Of a DNA stretch of 64,000 nt, positions 22,413 through 33,135 are shown piece after piece (position 1 is the first letter of the stretch; each line of letters opens with the position of its first letter). The position numbers and the translations under genes were made by a program. Source of the DNA: Sphaerulina vaccinii (Eukaryota; Ascomycota; Dothideomycetes; Mycosphaerellales; Mycosphaerellaceae); NCBI GenBank assembly GCA_022570795.1, contig JAKUDP010000003.1:1674001-1738000 (forward strand), given 5' to 3'. The notes beneath the pieces were generated by a model. It saw only the letters and a program-made list of their open reading frames with translations, was not told where the DNA came from and ran no database searches.

Positions 22413-23796
22413 TTGGATGTGATAAAGAGCACAATGCCTCGACTCGTACAAGATCTCAAGACCATGCCACGCGAGATGGGAGCACCGCAGCTTCCGAGCA
22501 AGCTTAGGTACAACTCGGAAACTTTATTGGATCTCGAAGGCCTGCCACCTCGACCCGATGGAGGTACGGCGTGGCTCCAAGTACTCGCTGGACATCTGGT
22601 TCTCTTCAATACTTGGGGCTATATCAGCTCGTACTCGCTGTTCGAGAGCTACTATAGTGAGACGCTTGGGTTGAACCTCTCAGATGTCTCATGGTGTGGT
22701 AGTGTGCAGATCTTCCTCTTGCTGTTCATTGGCACTTTTTCTGGGCGAGCCATGGATGCTGGATACCTATGACTTACACTGCTCGCGGGAATCGTGCTGC
22801 AGCTGATCGGAGTGTTCGCTACTTCTTTAGCAGCTAATTCCTGGCAACTATTCCTGGCACAAGGCATCTGCGGTGGCATTGGTGATGGGCTTGTCTTCTG
22901 CCCAACCATAGCGTCAGTGGCCGTCTATTTCTCCCACAATAAGTCACTTGCTATGTCTCTGGTGGCTTCTGGATCAGCTACGGGTGGAATCGTCTTCCCT
23001 GTCATCGCCCAGCAGCTTCTCCCTCGGTTGGGCTTTGACTGGACGGTACGTGTTATGGGATTCGTGGTACTTTTCAACGGCATTGTAGTACTTCTCCTCG
23101 TTCGAGCCCGACTACCTCCCAGGACAGCCGGAGCTCTCGTCGAATGGAATGCGTTCAGAGAAAGGACGTACACGTTCTTTGTACTTGGCATGTGTCTGTG
23201 TATGTGGTCACTCTACGTGGCATATAGCTTTGCGAGTACGTGTGGCCAAATCAGCCACTCCATAGCTAATGTCGGCAACCTAGATCACAACCTATGCGGC
23301 ACAGGTTCTCGGACTATCTTACGATACCCCCCTTACGGTTCTCTACGTCCTCAATTCCATGGGCATACCAGGGCGAATCATCCCTGGTCTGCTTGCCGAT
23401 GTTTACTTTGGCCCATTGAATACCTTAATTCCCGCGATATTCGCTACAGGAGCCCTCTTCTTTGGTTGGATTGCCATACAAACTACTGGCGGGCTCTTCG
23501 CATTCGCGGTCATATTCGGACTATGCAACGCCAGCGTTCAAGGGTTGCTGCTTAGTGGGCTGCCATCCTTGACTGAGGATATCACGAAAACCGGCACTCG
23601 GACCGGCATGATTCTGACTTGTGTCTCCTTTGCCACCTTGACAGGTGGGCCACTTTTCGGCGCGCTAGTTCAACACAATCACGGCCGTTTTTTACACGCG
23701 CAACTCTGGGCTGGACTTTCTGTGACAATTGGTGGTACGCTCGTTGTTGCGGCCCGTGTCTCGAAAGTCGGCTGGTCTCTGCGAAAGCGTATGTAG
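22413..23796 (+). pseudogene. MFS transporter, monocarboxylate-transporter-like, with nonsense codon
   Basis: Membrane facilitator of the MCT/MCH branch of the major facilitator superfamily. After a hydrophilic N terminus, PPRPDGGTAWLQVLAGHL leads to transmembrane helix 1, then GRAMDAGYL, GICGGIGDGLVFCPTIASVA, YFSHNKSLAMSLVASGSATG and, after an apparent intron around 23235-23290, LGLSYDTPLTVLYVLNSMGI and PGRIIPGLLADVYFGPLNTL, all standard MCT motifs. The frame is interrupted by TGA at about 22770, where relatives have Arg (DAGYxR), consistent with CGA-to-TGA. No GT-AG pair removes it. Exact splice sites near 23240 are uncertain. Either a recent pseudogene or a strain-specific or sequencing change. 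Confidence 0.85.
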
Positions 23797-24800
23797 GCCA
23801 AGGGACATCGTCTGGCTACCATAAGAAAGGGCCAATCTGCTGTAGGATGTATGGTATGCCATTGACGATCACTTAATTTATCTCTTATGCCAGGAGAGAC
23901 GACGGAATTGACTTCACACCACAGTTCTGCTGTGCGGGGAGTATGTTGCTCAAGATCGTCTGTCATCTCTTCTTGCATCCCATGTGAGAGGTGTGATCAG
24001 TGCGGTGCAAAGAGATTGGAGGACAGTCGGTTTGCTCGAACTGGCCCTCCATAGCATTGTCGCTCCTCGCGCTCTATTTCCTGTTTTCCCCGGAGCTCAC
24101 TTGATGTCGCGCCGACTACATCGGTCTCGCAAAGCTTAGGTCGCTCTGTCCGGAACGCCGTGGCCGGGTTCTCGTACGGATATCGAGGACACACAAGGCT
24201 TGGGCTGGACTTGTCGAACTTAGTTCTGGGAATGCCAGCTTGATTATAACTTATGCGACGAAAGAATGAACTTGTTTGGCATAGCTTCTGTCGTCACAGT
24301 TCGGGCTGTACTTGGCGCAACATCACTGACAAGATCTGCAACAACTTCAGCGTCTACGTGCATGCAAGAGCGGAAAAGGCAGGTGACAGTTGATGAAAAG
24401 CAAAGTATGAACGAATAAGGCGATCTCAATCGCGCAGGAAGACCAAGACATACCATTTCCGATGGTTGTATACAGCATCGCTCAGAGGCTGTTGATAAAA
24501 GAGTTGCTTGGTCTCAGCTTGGCAGGTCCTTCAGCTTCTTCATTCTGCTGATACCAAGGCCGCGTCTTGGCTGAAGATCGACACAGAAACTGTGCCGCTC
24601 AGCAACTACAAGAACCTCTGGTGTACGCACTAGACGTCGTGCTTTGACTAGTAGCGTTCTTCCTGGATTGAAGTGGACTGTCTCTCTAAGACTACCACGC
24701 TCCTCGGAAACAAGTTGTGCAACTTTCCATTTCAAAGCAGACCAGCAGTTGCCAGCAACAACACGTCTTACTGTTCCTGACGCCTCACAATTACACCGCT
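23797..24800. other. Intergenic, no supported gene
   Basis: Short ORFs only. It contains the 3' flank of the transporter and the promoter of the secreted protein at 24801. No motif recognised. Confidence 0.5.
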
Positions 24801-25526
24801 ATGCCTGCTCGTACCATCACTGCCTCCTTCGCAGCTTTGCTAGCAGCAACAACTAGCTGCTCAGCCCAATTCCTCAGCGGAACCCACATCGCCAATGTGA
24901 TCCTGGCGGAACAATCCGCCATCAACTCAAGCGTGGAATGCGGACGCTGCTACGACGATGCACTACCAGCGACCATCGCATTACGCATCTTTGGCAACTA
25001 CACTTCAGAAGAAAGTTGCATCAACATCGGAAACGCCTTCTCCTCGGACTCCTACGACAACAACACCCTCGTGTACGCCGGGACTGATGGCTCAGTCAGT
25101 TCTTGCGATCCCTTCAATACAACTTGTGGTCGTCAAATACAATTTGTGGGCCTCAACCACTATTTCCCCACAGCAAACTATTCCCAAGTAGAGGTTGACA
25201 TCTTTTTCGACATAATCGGCAACCAGCTGAGCCAGTTCGGAGTCAAAGTCTTTGCCGGAGAGGCCTGTGAGGAGAACACCGCACAACCTTGGTATTCCTG
25301 GGGAGGGTGTACCGAGGCTCAACGAAAAGAAGATCGACAAGAGACCTGTCAAGAAGTACCATATAGTGTAAAGAGTCTTCGACTCGAGCGAGCGACACCA
25401 GACCAAGTGAGCAGTGGACGATGCATGATTGGAGCTGAGAGGAGCGCTGGTGTACGGCTTAGCAAGGTCGGTCCTGGGGCATTTTTCGGAGGTGTGATTG
25501 TTGCCGGACTCATGGCCGTTGTTTGA
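24801..25526 (+). CDS. Secreted cysteine-containing protein, possible GPI anchor
   Basis: Not assigned to a family. I choose the Met at 24801 because MPARTITASFAALLAATTSC followed by SAQF is a textbook signal peptide; the frame is open further upstream without one. The mature part has at least ten cysteines, including CGRCYDD, and several N-x-S/T sites (NYTS, NTTC, NYSQ). The C terminus ends in a hydrophobic GAFFGGVIVAGLMAVV stretch preceded by small residues, which suits a GPI signal or a single anchor. About 241 residues, no intron. Likely a cell-surface or extracellular protein; effector-like by features only. Confidence 0.7.
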   Translation: MPARTITASFAALLAATTSCSAQFLSGTHIANVILAEQSAINSSVECGRCYDDALPATIALRIFGNYTSEESCINIGNAFSSDSYDNNTLVYAGTDGSVSSCDPFNTTCGRQIQFVGLNHYFPTANYSQVEVDIFFDIIGNQLSQFGVKVFAGEACEENTAQPWYSWGGCTEAQRKEDRQETCQEVPYSVKSLRLERATPDQVSSGRCMIGAERSAGVRLSKVGPGAFFGGVIVAGLMAVV

Positions 25527-25840
25527 GGAAGAGCAAAGGTAGCGTGGCTCTCGTGAGGCAATCAAAGGTGGAGAGGTTGTGATCTCCGTCAACGCGCGAG
25601 CACCGGCTCCTGGACAAAGCGCATTGCCCCTTGTGACCCAGCATTCAGAGAGCATTTCCGACGTTTGGTCGCATGCCACGAGCGTGAACACTCATGGGTC
25701 GACGGTGTGCGGAGTATATTATGTTGGAATGGGGGTCTCACTCTTGATGGTCTAGCATGAGTAGATGTTCTCGAATCAATGCAGTGCATTCCTGTTCGGT
25801 CTTGCCGTTGTTTACTCTCGTCGTCCTGTCCAAGCATTCG

Positions 25841-26561
25841 CTACGAGGCTTGGACATCACAATGGTGTCCACAACTCTGTCTCGTGCTTGAATCCATATG
25901 TTGTTGGTCCTTGTCCGCGAATTCACTTTCAGCGTCTTTAAGCGCTTTCAAGTACTCGTCGTAGAACTGTCCCAGTGTGTCTTGTGGACAAAGTGTGTAC
26001 TTCCAGACGACTCTCCTTGCTTTGCATTGGCCGCAAAAGAGGCTGAATCTCAGAGTAAACGTGAAGAGTTCGGAGTCTTGCCACCCGGCTAATTTGATGT
26101 CTCTCCACGATGAATCGGTAGTGCATTGAAGAGAAGGGTAGGCGCTTCTCAAAGCTCTGGTTCTGTCGCGTGGAAAGAAGTGGCGGAAGCACTCAATGGT
26201 CATAGTGATAGTACGTCATCTTGATCCCAGCCAATACGAGAAACCATCTGAACGGTGCGAAGGTAAGGCTTTCCCAGGTATAGTCTCGATTACAGGGTGA
26301 CCCTGGTGTTGTTGAGTCCAGATCGAGGTTCATGGCTTGTCTTAGCTTAGAAGATCCATTTATCGTAAGAAGAGCACCTCTGCAGATGCGGCGTAATGGG
26401 AAGAGCTGGATGGCTGGCTGCTTGACTTGGAGTGGTGACCCATAGCAATTTCGCACCGGCTTTACTAACTTTGTGATTTCCACGAACTCAAGGAGTATCA
26501 TCTCAAGCAGCTCAGTAGTGCCGAAGGCGCGGGTGGCTGCGTTGACAGACATGATTTTCAT
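25841..26561 (-). pseudogene. F-box-like paralogue A, frameshifted
   Basis: The N-terminal part (MKIMSVNAATRAFGTTELLE, FPLRRICRGALLTINGSSKL) and the C-terminal part (DSSWRDIKLAGWQDSELFTF, PQDTLGQFYDEYLKAL) match the intact neighbour at 26769-27497 along its length, but lie in two frames. The switch is close to 26195-26205, where one frame ends YYHYDH-stop and the other continues ECFRHFFPRD. A 1-nt indel is the simplest explanation. The xxFGxxELLExILL start is the region where F-box proteins bind Skp1; this is inferred from its shape, not a firm domain call. Adjacent same-strand paralogues imply tandem duplication. Confidence 0.75.
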
Positions 26562-26768
26562 CTGCTGTTGTAGAGGTTGTAGCTTTTGTGTCGTTGCAGG
26601 TGAGAGGTCAGATGCAGAAGTACATGCAAAGAAAACAGAGCCTTGATGTGAGTAGTGGATATCTGAAGAATGCTACCATGTTTCGCGTGGGACTCGAGCC
26701 AAAGACCGATCCCGATCCGATGTCTGCCTTAGTCGCGACAGATGTATCGCTAATTTCCAGCCCCTAGC

Positions 26769-27497
26769 TTACGCTGCCATCACCTTGTCGAGCAACTTCC
26801 ACTTTGCTTTCTGGTGACTTTGCCTGAACTCACGTTTGGTGTCCTTAAGAGCCTGAAGATGCTCGTCGTAGAAATGCCCAAGTGTATCTTCCGGGCGGAG
26901 GACAAAGTCCCAACTAACTGTCGACGGATCACTTGGGCTTTGACCCCGACGACAGAATCTCATACGGAACGTGAGAGTCTCAGTGTCTGCATACTTAGCC
27001 AGTTTAATGTGTCGCCATGAAGCATTGGGAGTGCTTTCAAGCGACGGGATCAGGCGTTGCCAGACTTCTTCCATGTCGTATAGCGAGGGCGTTCGGCTGA
27101 ATCCTAGAAGGCGAGTGTAAGGATTGAAATCGGTGACCGGAATTCCGGCAGAGTTCATCAACCACAGAAAAGGTGCATAATGACATAACGGCCTCGAGAA
27201 TTTGTCCTGAAAGCAGTATGGGCCCATCGGTGTTGTTGACTCCAGATCGATGTTCATGGCGCGTAACAGCTTCCCGGATCCATGAATCGTGAGTTGTGCT
27301 CTCATACAGATGCGACGTAAGCGAAAGAGCTGGGTGACTGGTCGCTTCTGGCAGGTATTTTCCACATCTCTTGCCACGTACACCAACTGAAGAAATATCG
27401 TCTCAAGCAACTCGGTGACGCCGAAGACGCGTGTGGCGGCGTTGGTAACCATGGTGCTGCTGTCGATAGACGAGTCGCCAGACATACGCCGAGACAT
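26769..27497 (-). CDS. F-box-like paralogue B
   Basis: Intact 242-residue protein. Begins MSRRMSGDSSIDSSTMV, then the family box TRVFGVTELLETIFLQL (about residues 23-40), the FRLRRICMRAQLTIHGSGKL helix and a C-terminal region with ASWRHIKLAKYADTETL and LRPEDTLGHFYDEHLQALKD. The family layout (short F-box-like N terminus plus conserved C-terminal TLGxFYDExLxAL) is shared with 25841-26561, 33136-35239 and 35582-36460. Large families of such short F-box-like proteins are known in Dothideomycetes. Role as SCF ubiquitin-ligase adaptor is inferred; substrate unknown. Confidence 0.75.
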   Translation of the reverse strand: MSRRMSGDSSIDSSTMVTNAATRVFGVTELLETIFLQLVYVARDVENTCQKRPVTQLFRLRRICMRAQLTIHGSGKLLRAMNIDLESTTPMGPYCFQDKFSRPLCHYAPFLWLMNSAGIPVTDFNPYTRLLGFSRTPSLYDMEEVWQRLIPSLESTPNASWRHIKLAKYADTETLTFRMRFCRRGQSPSDPSTVSWDFVLRPEDTLGHFYDEHLQALKDTKREFRQSHQKAKWKLLDKVMAA

Positions 27498-27797
27498 TTT
27501 CTTGAAGTCCTTTTGTAGAATTGGAATGTTGTGTAGGACAGGTCCAGAAGCAGGTGCAAGAGAAAGAGAAGAGCTGTAACCTGAGTGGTGGGTCGGCGAA
27601 AAGAATGGCTACCATGGCTACCCGCTGAACTCGAACCAAGACCGATCACGATTTGATGTCTGCCTCAGTCATGGTAGACACATAGAACTCTGTACTATGA
27701 CTCAAGCTTGCAGTACAGCAGAGTCGCATCTGGCTGGGTGAAGTACTGTCGTCTATTCGTTGTGATAGTACTGTCGTCCATTCACTGGGGTCTCTCT

Positions 27798-28916
27798 TCA
27801 GAATTCCATCTCCTCAACCTCCATACCGCACTCGATACAAGCCTTCTTCGTCATGCCTGTCTCCGCGTCCTCAACACTTCTGCCCCATTCGTGTTCATGT
27901 TGGCCTCTCCCTATCGTGTCTCCGAAGTCACCTCCTCCACCACTCCTCGCCTTTTTGTATGCCTCAACTCTCGTCCTCTTCTTCAATTCATTCAACTTGT
28001 TCCGAAACTTCTTCTCTTTCCTGTCTTTCGTTTCCTTCGTTCTACGCTGATACTCCTCATCCAAACCCTCCGCACTTCCCCACTTCTGCTCTGAAAAGGC
28101 GTACTCTTCAACCTGATATCGTAAAAACAGCATCATGTCATTCCAGGTACTTTTGTGAGGATTGGGCTTCTTGATATGCGGTAACAAAGTCGCATCCTTC
28201 AATTCCGGGTCTGTCAACAGATAGTCCTCCTTCGCTTCAGTCTTGGTCAACAGACTGTACTTCTCCGGCAGCTTCTCTTTACACGTATGACAGACTTGCG
28301 TATTGAGCATCTCGTCCCAATTCCAGTCAATTTCCAGACTCCCGCATTCTCTACACTTCTTCGCATCCCGCGCATCAAGTGCAGACAACCCAGGTTCGTA
28401 AGGTCCAGCCTTCGTCCTCTGAAGCTTAAGCTGCAGTTGCTTGTGTTCCCAATCTCGCAATGTCATGTTCGCAGGCTTGCCATCCGGATCAGGTGCATGA
28501 AGGGCTTTGTTATAAGGATCATCGTCGGCAGTCATGAAGCCTCCCTTCGTGTCGGTCATCTTGCTGAAGTCGTATTCGACGTACTTTTGGAACTTCCTCG
28601 CTGCTCGGATGCCATCGTCGGGAGCTGATGCGAGGCCATTGTTGCTGTTCGGTAGCGCCGCGGGAAGAAGACGTGCGTCGCGGGAGGAAGAAGGAGTGTC
28701 TTTGGTGATGGCAGCGTGAGAGCGTTTCTGGCCTGCGAGAGAAGCTGGAGAAGGACGAGATGGTGCTAAGCGCACTTCTTGCTGCTGGTTTCGAAGCGCT
28801 TTGGCTCGGAGTCGGGATTCTTCCATGCGACGCACTTGTTCGGGAGTGATGGGCGATTTGGCTGAAGCGGCAGGAGCTCGCCGGGGAGGCGTTCGAGGTC
28901 GTTCGGTATCCGCCAT
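27798..28916 (-). CDS. RAD14: DNA repair protein RAD14 / XPA homologue
   Basis: Nucleotide-excision-repair damage-verification protein, nuclear. The start MADTERPRTPPRRAPA at 28916 fits the family; the frame is open to 28994. Order seen: basic N terminus with PITPEQVRRMEESRLRAKAL, the YDFSKMTDTKGGFM segment that introduces the XPA core, the C4 zinc finger CxxC...CxxC (CRECG and CHTCK), then LPEKYSLLTKTEAKEDYLLT and the DNA-binding HKSTWNDMMLFLRYQVEEYA region. A charged C-terminal helix follows, and a second CxxC (CIECGMEVEEMEF) closes the protein. Length about 372 residues is normal for fungi. No intron. Confidence 0.96.
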   Translation of the reverse strand: MADTERPRTPPRRAPAASAKSPITPEQVRRMEESRLRAKALRNQQQEVRLAPSRPSPASLAGQKRSHAAITKDTPSSSRDARLLPAALPNSNNGLASAPDDGIRAARKFQKYVEYDFSKMTDTKGGFMTADDDPYNKALHAPDPDGKPANMTLRDWEHKQLQLKLQRTKAGPYEPGLSALDARDAKKCRECGSLEIDWNWDEMLNTQVCHTCKEKLPEKYSLLTKTEAKEDYLLTDPELKDATLLPHIKKPNPHKSTWNDMMLFLRYQVEEYAFSEQKWGSAEGLDEEYQRRTKETKDRKEKKFRNKLNELKKRTRVEAYKKARSGGGGDFGDTIGRGQHEHEWGRSVEDAETGMTKKACIECGMEVEEMEF

Positions 28917-29446
28917 GCTGATATGCTGTACTGTGTTGGATGCTGTTCTGTTCGTGGTGAGAGAGACATGTGAAAGTGGAAGTGGCGATGACATCGCCGG
29001 ACACGCTAGTAGTTCTAAGTGAATTTGCAGGGATCGGAAACGGCTCCGTGTCGCGTCTGCCTGCCGATTTCGCGTCCAAGTCTTCGATCAACTTCACCTC
29101 TCCTCCTGCAACTTGAACTTGAACATCGATACGCCGATTTTCTCACTGTCACAACACCGTGCATCATTGAAGGAATTATTGGCCGACTTACAGCGTCGAA
29201 CAACAATGCTGTTTTTTGCACATCCACAGCATCCGACAACAACGCCATCAAGCTTTCCCAGTTCGAGGAAAGAGCTGACCAGAAACTACACTATGTAAAC
29301 GCAACGATCCGATGAAGCGAACAGCCTCGCATTGATATCAGAAAGAAGTTCAGTCCCAAAAGAGCCAACGCCAGCAAATTCCGATCGATCTATAACCTAA
29401 CGCCACCCTTATGGATGCATTGAGGAACCAAAGCTTCCTCTGAAGT

Positions 29447-30554
29447 TTAAGCCCACGTCTCGATCGCAGAGTACGATTTGTGCGGCACAGCAATGGCACG
29501 CCTAGCAATGCTTGTCCTCTTCTCGATCTCCTTCTTCTCCTGGTCAACTTCGATACAGTCCTCAGTGACTACCCCATGCCCACAGACCGGTAACAGAGTC
29601 TTCTTATCCATGTCGCAGAACTTCCCATCTGATCCGACAAAGTCCGGACCCCAAGAAGTCTTGGACGAGCACAAAGCTTCAGCAGATGCGCTCGATATGA
29701 TGAGGCGTTTCTGCATCCATTCATGTCGTTCGATGGCGATGCTTCTCTTGCTCGTTAAGCCTATGCGGGATCGAGATCAGCTCGGAAGAACATGTATCGC
29801 GACCTGGGCAACTCACCTGAGATAGGACCAGTGACATCACCAAAGGTAGTCGCACTGCACCCTCTGTTGGACTTGACAGTCTCTTGTGCTCCCTCGCCAA
29901 AAGCATACAAGCGGAACTTGAGCCCAGCGTTCACAATATCATCAGTATGATCTCCATCAAACCAAGTGCAAGCAGGCGTATACGAAGTACCATTTGTCAG
30001 CTGACCAGCTTGTTGGTTACTATGTTACCAGCTCTGGCCACAAGCCTTCCCGATATCTCCGGTCCAGGCTCCACTAGTACTGCCATCTGATTGCAGGACT
30101 GAGACCCAGGCGATGCAGACGGCATCATTCGTCGCTGCGAGGCTGATGTATTGAGCCTGAGTGCCATCTGGGACTACGCTATGAAATCAGCACAGTAAGG
30201 AAGACTCGGATTGTGACAGTGGCCTACCCGTCTGATTGACCACAATATCGACAACGCCACCGGCGTTTGCAGTGCCTCCATTTCCTCTGCCTAGGTATTG
30301 CCTGCTGTTATCGAAGGACCAAGCCGCCTCGATGCCGCCGCCCTGTTATATCGCGATCAGTGATACTCGTGACACCAGTTCTCAGCACTCACTAATGTGT
30401 CCGAATCCCACAAGCCATACTTGACTTGTACAGCTGTGGCTGCGGAGCCATTTCTGCCAGCCGGGTTGAAGTTGGAAGTGAAGAAGTCAACCACAATTAA
30501 GGTGCTGTTTGCTGCGGACACGATGCCGATGGTGTCGATGTATGGTTGAGTCAT
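29447..30554 (-). pseudogene. Multi-exon gene of unknown function with one nonsense codon
   Basis: Not recognised. Exon pieces on the minus strand: from 30554 MTQPYIDTIGIVSAANSTLI to VKYGLWDSDTL, donor GTGAGT; then GGGIEAAWSFDNSRQYLG to DIVVNQT, donor GTAGGC; then PDGTQAQYISLAATNDAVCI to DIGKACGQSW, a TAA stop, then HSNQQAGQLTNGTSYTPACT and FRLYAFGEGAQETVKSN to DVTGPIS with donor GTGAGT; last exon ends KTSWGPDFVGSDGKFCDMDK and CVTED-type Cys residues, stop 29447. The composition looks extracellular (Asn/Gly/Thr-rich, few Lys). The TAA after GQSW probably replaced Tyr. The first Met may not be the true start; upstream exons beyond 30600 are possible. Confidence 0.6.
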
Positions 30555-31115
30555 ATTGGCATCTGGAGCTGGAGATGAAAGAACTCATGTACCTGTGGAG
30601 TGGTTTGGAATATGTCTGAGGACCTTCATGCTGCTTGATGTCTTTTATACACAATCTGCTCCTCTGCTCGTTGAGAGCATGATGCGCAGCTGAACTTTCA
30701 GCTCTAGTAGGTGCATTGTCTTCGTAAGAACGAAGGACTGGACCACGGTCGAAGGATGCACTCGTCTTTCATGCTCATGGGCAAGTGTGACACAAAGTTG
30801 AGGCGAATTAAGCCATCAGCCATTCGCATGTTCAGCCTCCAGTGTCTTCGTGGAGAGTTAATGGTCGAACATAAGGCTAAGAAACAGACTACCGTAACAT
30901 AGGCTGAGGCTGAAAGACCCTATGTAGTGCATGTGGTACCAGCTGATGATGCGTGTAGGTGCATTCGGCCCCGAATTTGCGATCGGAAGATTCATCGAAG
31001 AGTTGCGTACTCCATTGGCGAGAAACATACGTTGGTCGATCTCCAATGATAAACACGGGTGTTCAAGCCTGATCAAGCGCATTTCTATAAGATCTAGCCG
31101 ATCCCGAAGGTGCAC
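30555..31115. other. Intergenic before the dyad array
   Basis: No gene supported. Some overlap of short ORFs on both strands. TTGGTC and CTCCAA strings at 31032-31046 resemble the array motif but are out of its register. Confidence 0.45.
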
Positions 31116-31129
31116 CAAAGTCTATGGTC

Positions 31130-33035
31130 CATGATCCAATGATCAAATGCAGAGTCCAACCGCCATCACTTCGTTTCAATACAAGCTCATGGATACCTGT
31201 GCAACAGCTATTGGAATTTGAAGAGCTCAACTGGACTATGAACTTTGAGGCTATGCAAAATCCAAGACTGAAAGTGGACAGTCCAATGGGCACCACGGGA
31301 GTCCAGCCGATAATCCACAGTCTTGACACATCGTGAAAGAGGCTAGTAGAGATGTGGTTGGACTTCAATTGCTATCGTTGGACTTTGCCTTGTCCGTGTA
31401 CATTTTAGTAGAGTAAGCTAGCACAGCCCAACGGGCATGTTCAAGGTCCAACCATAGCTTGGAGATATAAGAAACTACTGAATAATGCTAGCAGAGATAT
31501 GGTTGGACATCAATTGCTACCGTTGGAGTTTCTCTTGTTTGTATACATTTATGGCGGAGGAAGCTGATTTAGAATCAAAGTCCAACAGAGCCCAACGATC
31601 ACAATGACAGTCCAACGGCTACTATATCTTCTCGAACTACTACGAGTGCTATCCCCTGACATACGGTTGGACCTCAAAAATCTATAACGGTTCTGATTGC
31701 ACTATCATTGAGCTCGTGGTTTTTCGGGTTGATTTCAACCTCCAAAGCTACAGATTGAGGTCCAATGGATATCAGATCATGGCTCACACACCCAGGAGCA
31801 CCTTCTCGAGATACCATTGGACCTCAGATATGATGATTGGACCATGTCGATTTAGGCTTGTGGCTCCTCGGGTTGATTTCAGCCTCCAACGCTACACATT
31901 GAGGTCCAATGGATATCAGGGCCTGGTCAACACCCTTGGGAGGAGCTTCTCAAGATGCCATTGGACCTCAATTATCACGATTGGATCATGTCGACATCAG
32001 GACATGGAACCTCGAGAACTTCCAAGTATTTCGACGTCCAACGTTTGTTTCCTGAGTCCAATGGGAGGTGGATTGTGCTCAGTTCACTCGCAGGGCAGTA
32101 CCTGCATCTTGGTTGGACCTTGATTGTCATAGTTGGACAATGCTTCAATGGAGGTTGAGGAAATGGACACTGCGACAGAACCCGAAGTCCAACACTCAAT
32201 ACCGAGGTCCAACGAACGGCACAATTTGCTCGTCGCATCGGCTGGGCAATTCCTGCATCTCGGTTGGACATCGAATGACATGGTTGGATCTCGCTATAAC
32301 AAGGAGTTGACAGATCCAATTCCCGAACTGGATTGAGGTCCAACTGTCATCGTTGAGGTCCAATGACCATGTGACATCTTCCTACAATGTACTTTGAGCA
32401 ATCTAGGGAAGTCATTGGACTCTGAAATCGATGATTGGACATAGAAAGTAGGGAGATTTTCAAGTCCCTACAAACATAGTCCAAAGAAGCGTTCCAGAGT
32501 CTAATGGATACTGTGTCATGCTCGCAGGACGAGACACTCCAAACGCAGATGCTGGCTGGACCTCAAGAGTCGTAGTTGGATCTTGCTCGATGAAGACAGA
32601 TTTCGAACTAGAACACTCGTATACAGAACTTCGAAGTCCAATGATCTTTATCAAGGTCCAGCGGGTGCTAGATCCTGCTCAGAATGGTTGCAATATGCTT
32701 TGAGAGTAGCGATTGGATCTCAGAAATTATGGTTGGACCTTGCAACATAGGTTTCAAGTTCGGACTGTCGTGGATGAAGGATTTGCCACATGAAGTCCAA
32801 CGCTCGTCTGCAGGGTCCAATGAGTGCTGCAGTCATTCAAATAGGCCCGTTGCTTGCTCGGAGACTAGCAGTTGGACCTCAATACTAGTCGTTGGACTTT
32901 TTTCGAAATGGCAATGACTCTAGAAGCTGTCTGTCCCAACGAAATCAGTGAAGGTCCAGTCGTCAATACGAAGTCCAGTAGACACTCAGTGCTGCTCATA
33001 TGGTCTGCAACATACAGCATGTCGCGTGGACCTTG
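31130..33035. repeat. Array of about 13 dyad-symmetric ~150-bp units built on paired GTCCAA/TTGGAC sites
   Basis: Each unit has two GTCCAA sites exactly 20 nt apart, then 55 nt, then two TTGGAC sites exactly 20 nt apart. First CCAA positions: 31136, 31283, 31428, 31592, 31742, 31886, 32038, 32189, 32340, 32481, 32638, 32797, 32955. First TTGG positions: 31211, 31358, 31503, 31667, 31817, 31961, 32113, 32263, 32415, 32556, 32713, 32872. The second site lies 20 nt after each, some with one mismatch; the one expected at 31687 is lost. The second-CCAA to first-TTGG step is 55 in eleven units and 54 in one. Unit-to-unit spacing varies from 141 to 164. Extended consensus is TRAGGTCCAAYG and its complement. 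Sequence between sites is diverged, so this is not a simple recent satellite. No long ORF spans it. Confidence 0.92.
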
Positions 33036-33135
33036 TGTGATCAAGCATGAGTATGGTCGATGCATGCCGGATGCTGCTCCACAGATAGATTCGCTATCAG
33101 CAGGTTGATTGGCTGCAGTCACGCCTGGTTGCACG

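Noticed and set aside
31716..32336. Overlapping ORFs inside the dyad array, possibly a repeat protein (HWTS, RSNxYQ)
   Set aside because: Unit lengths are often not multiples of three and the paired motifs fall in different frames, so the periodicity belongs to the DNA, not to a protein.
31130..33035. CRISPR-like array
   Set aside because: Repeats are short, come in both orientations and in pairs; the host is a fungus. The layout does not match a CRISPR.
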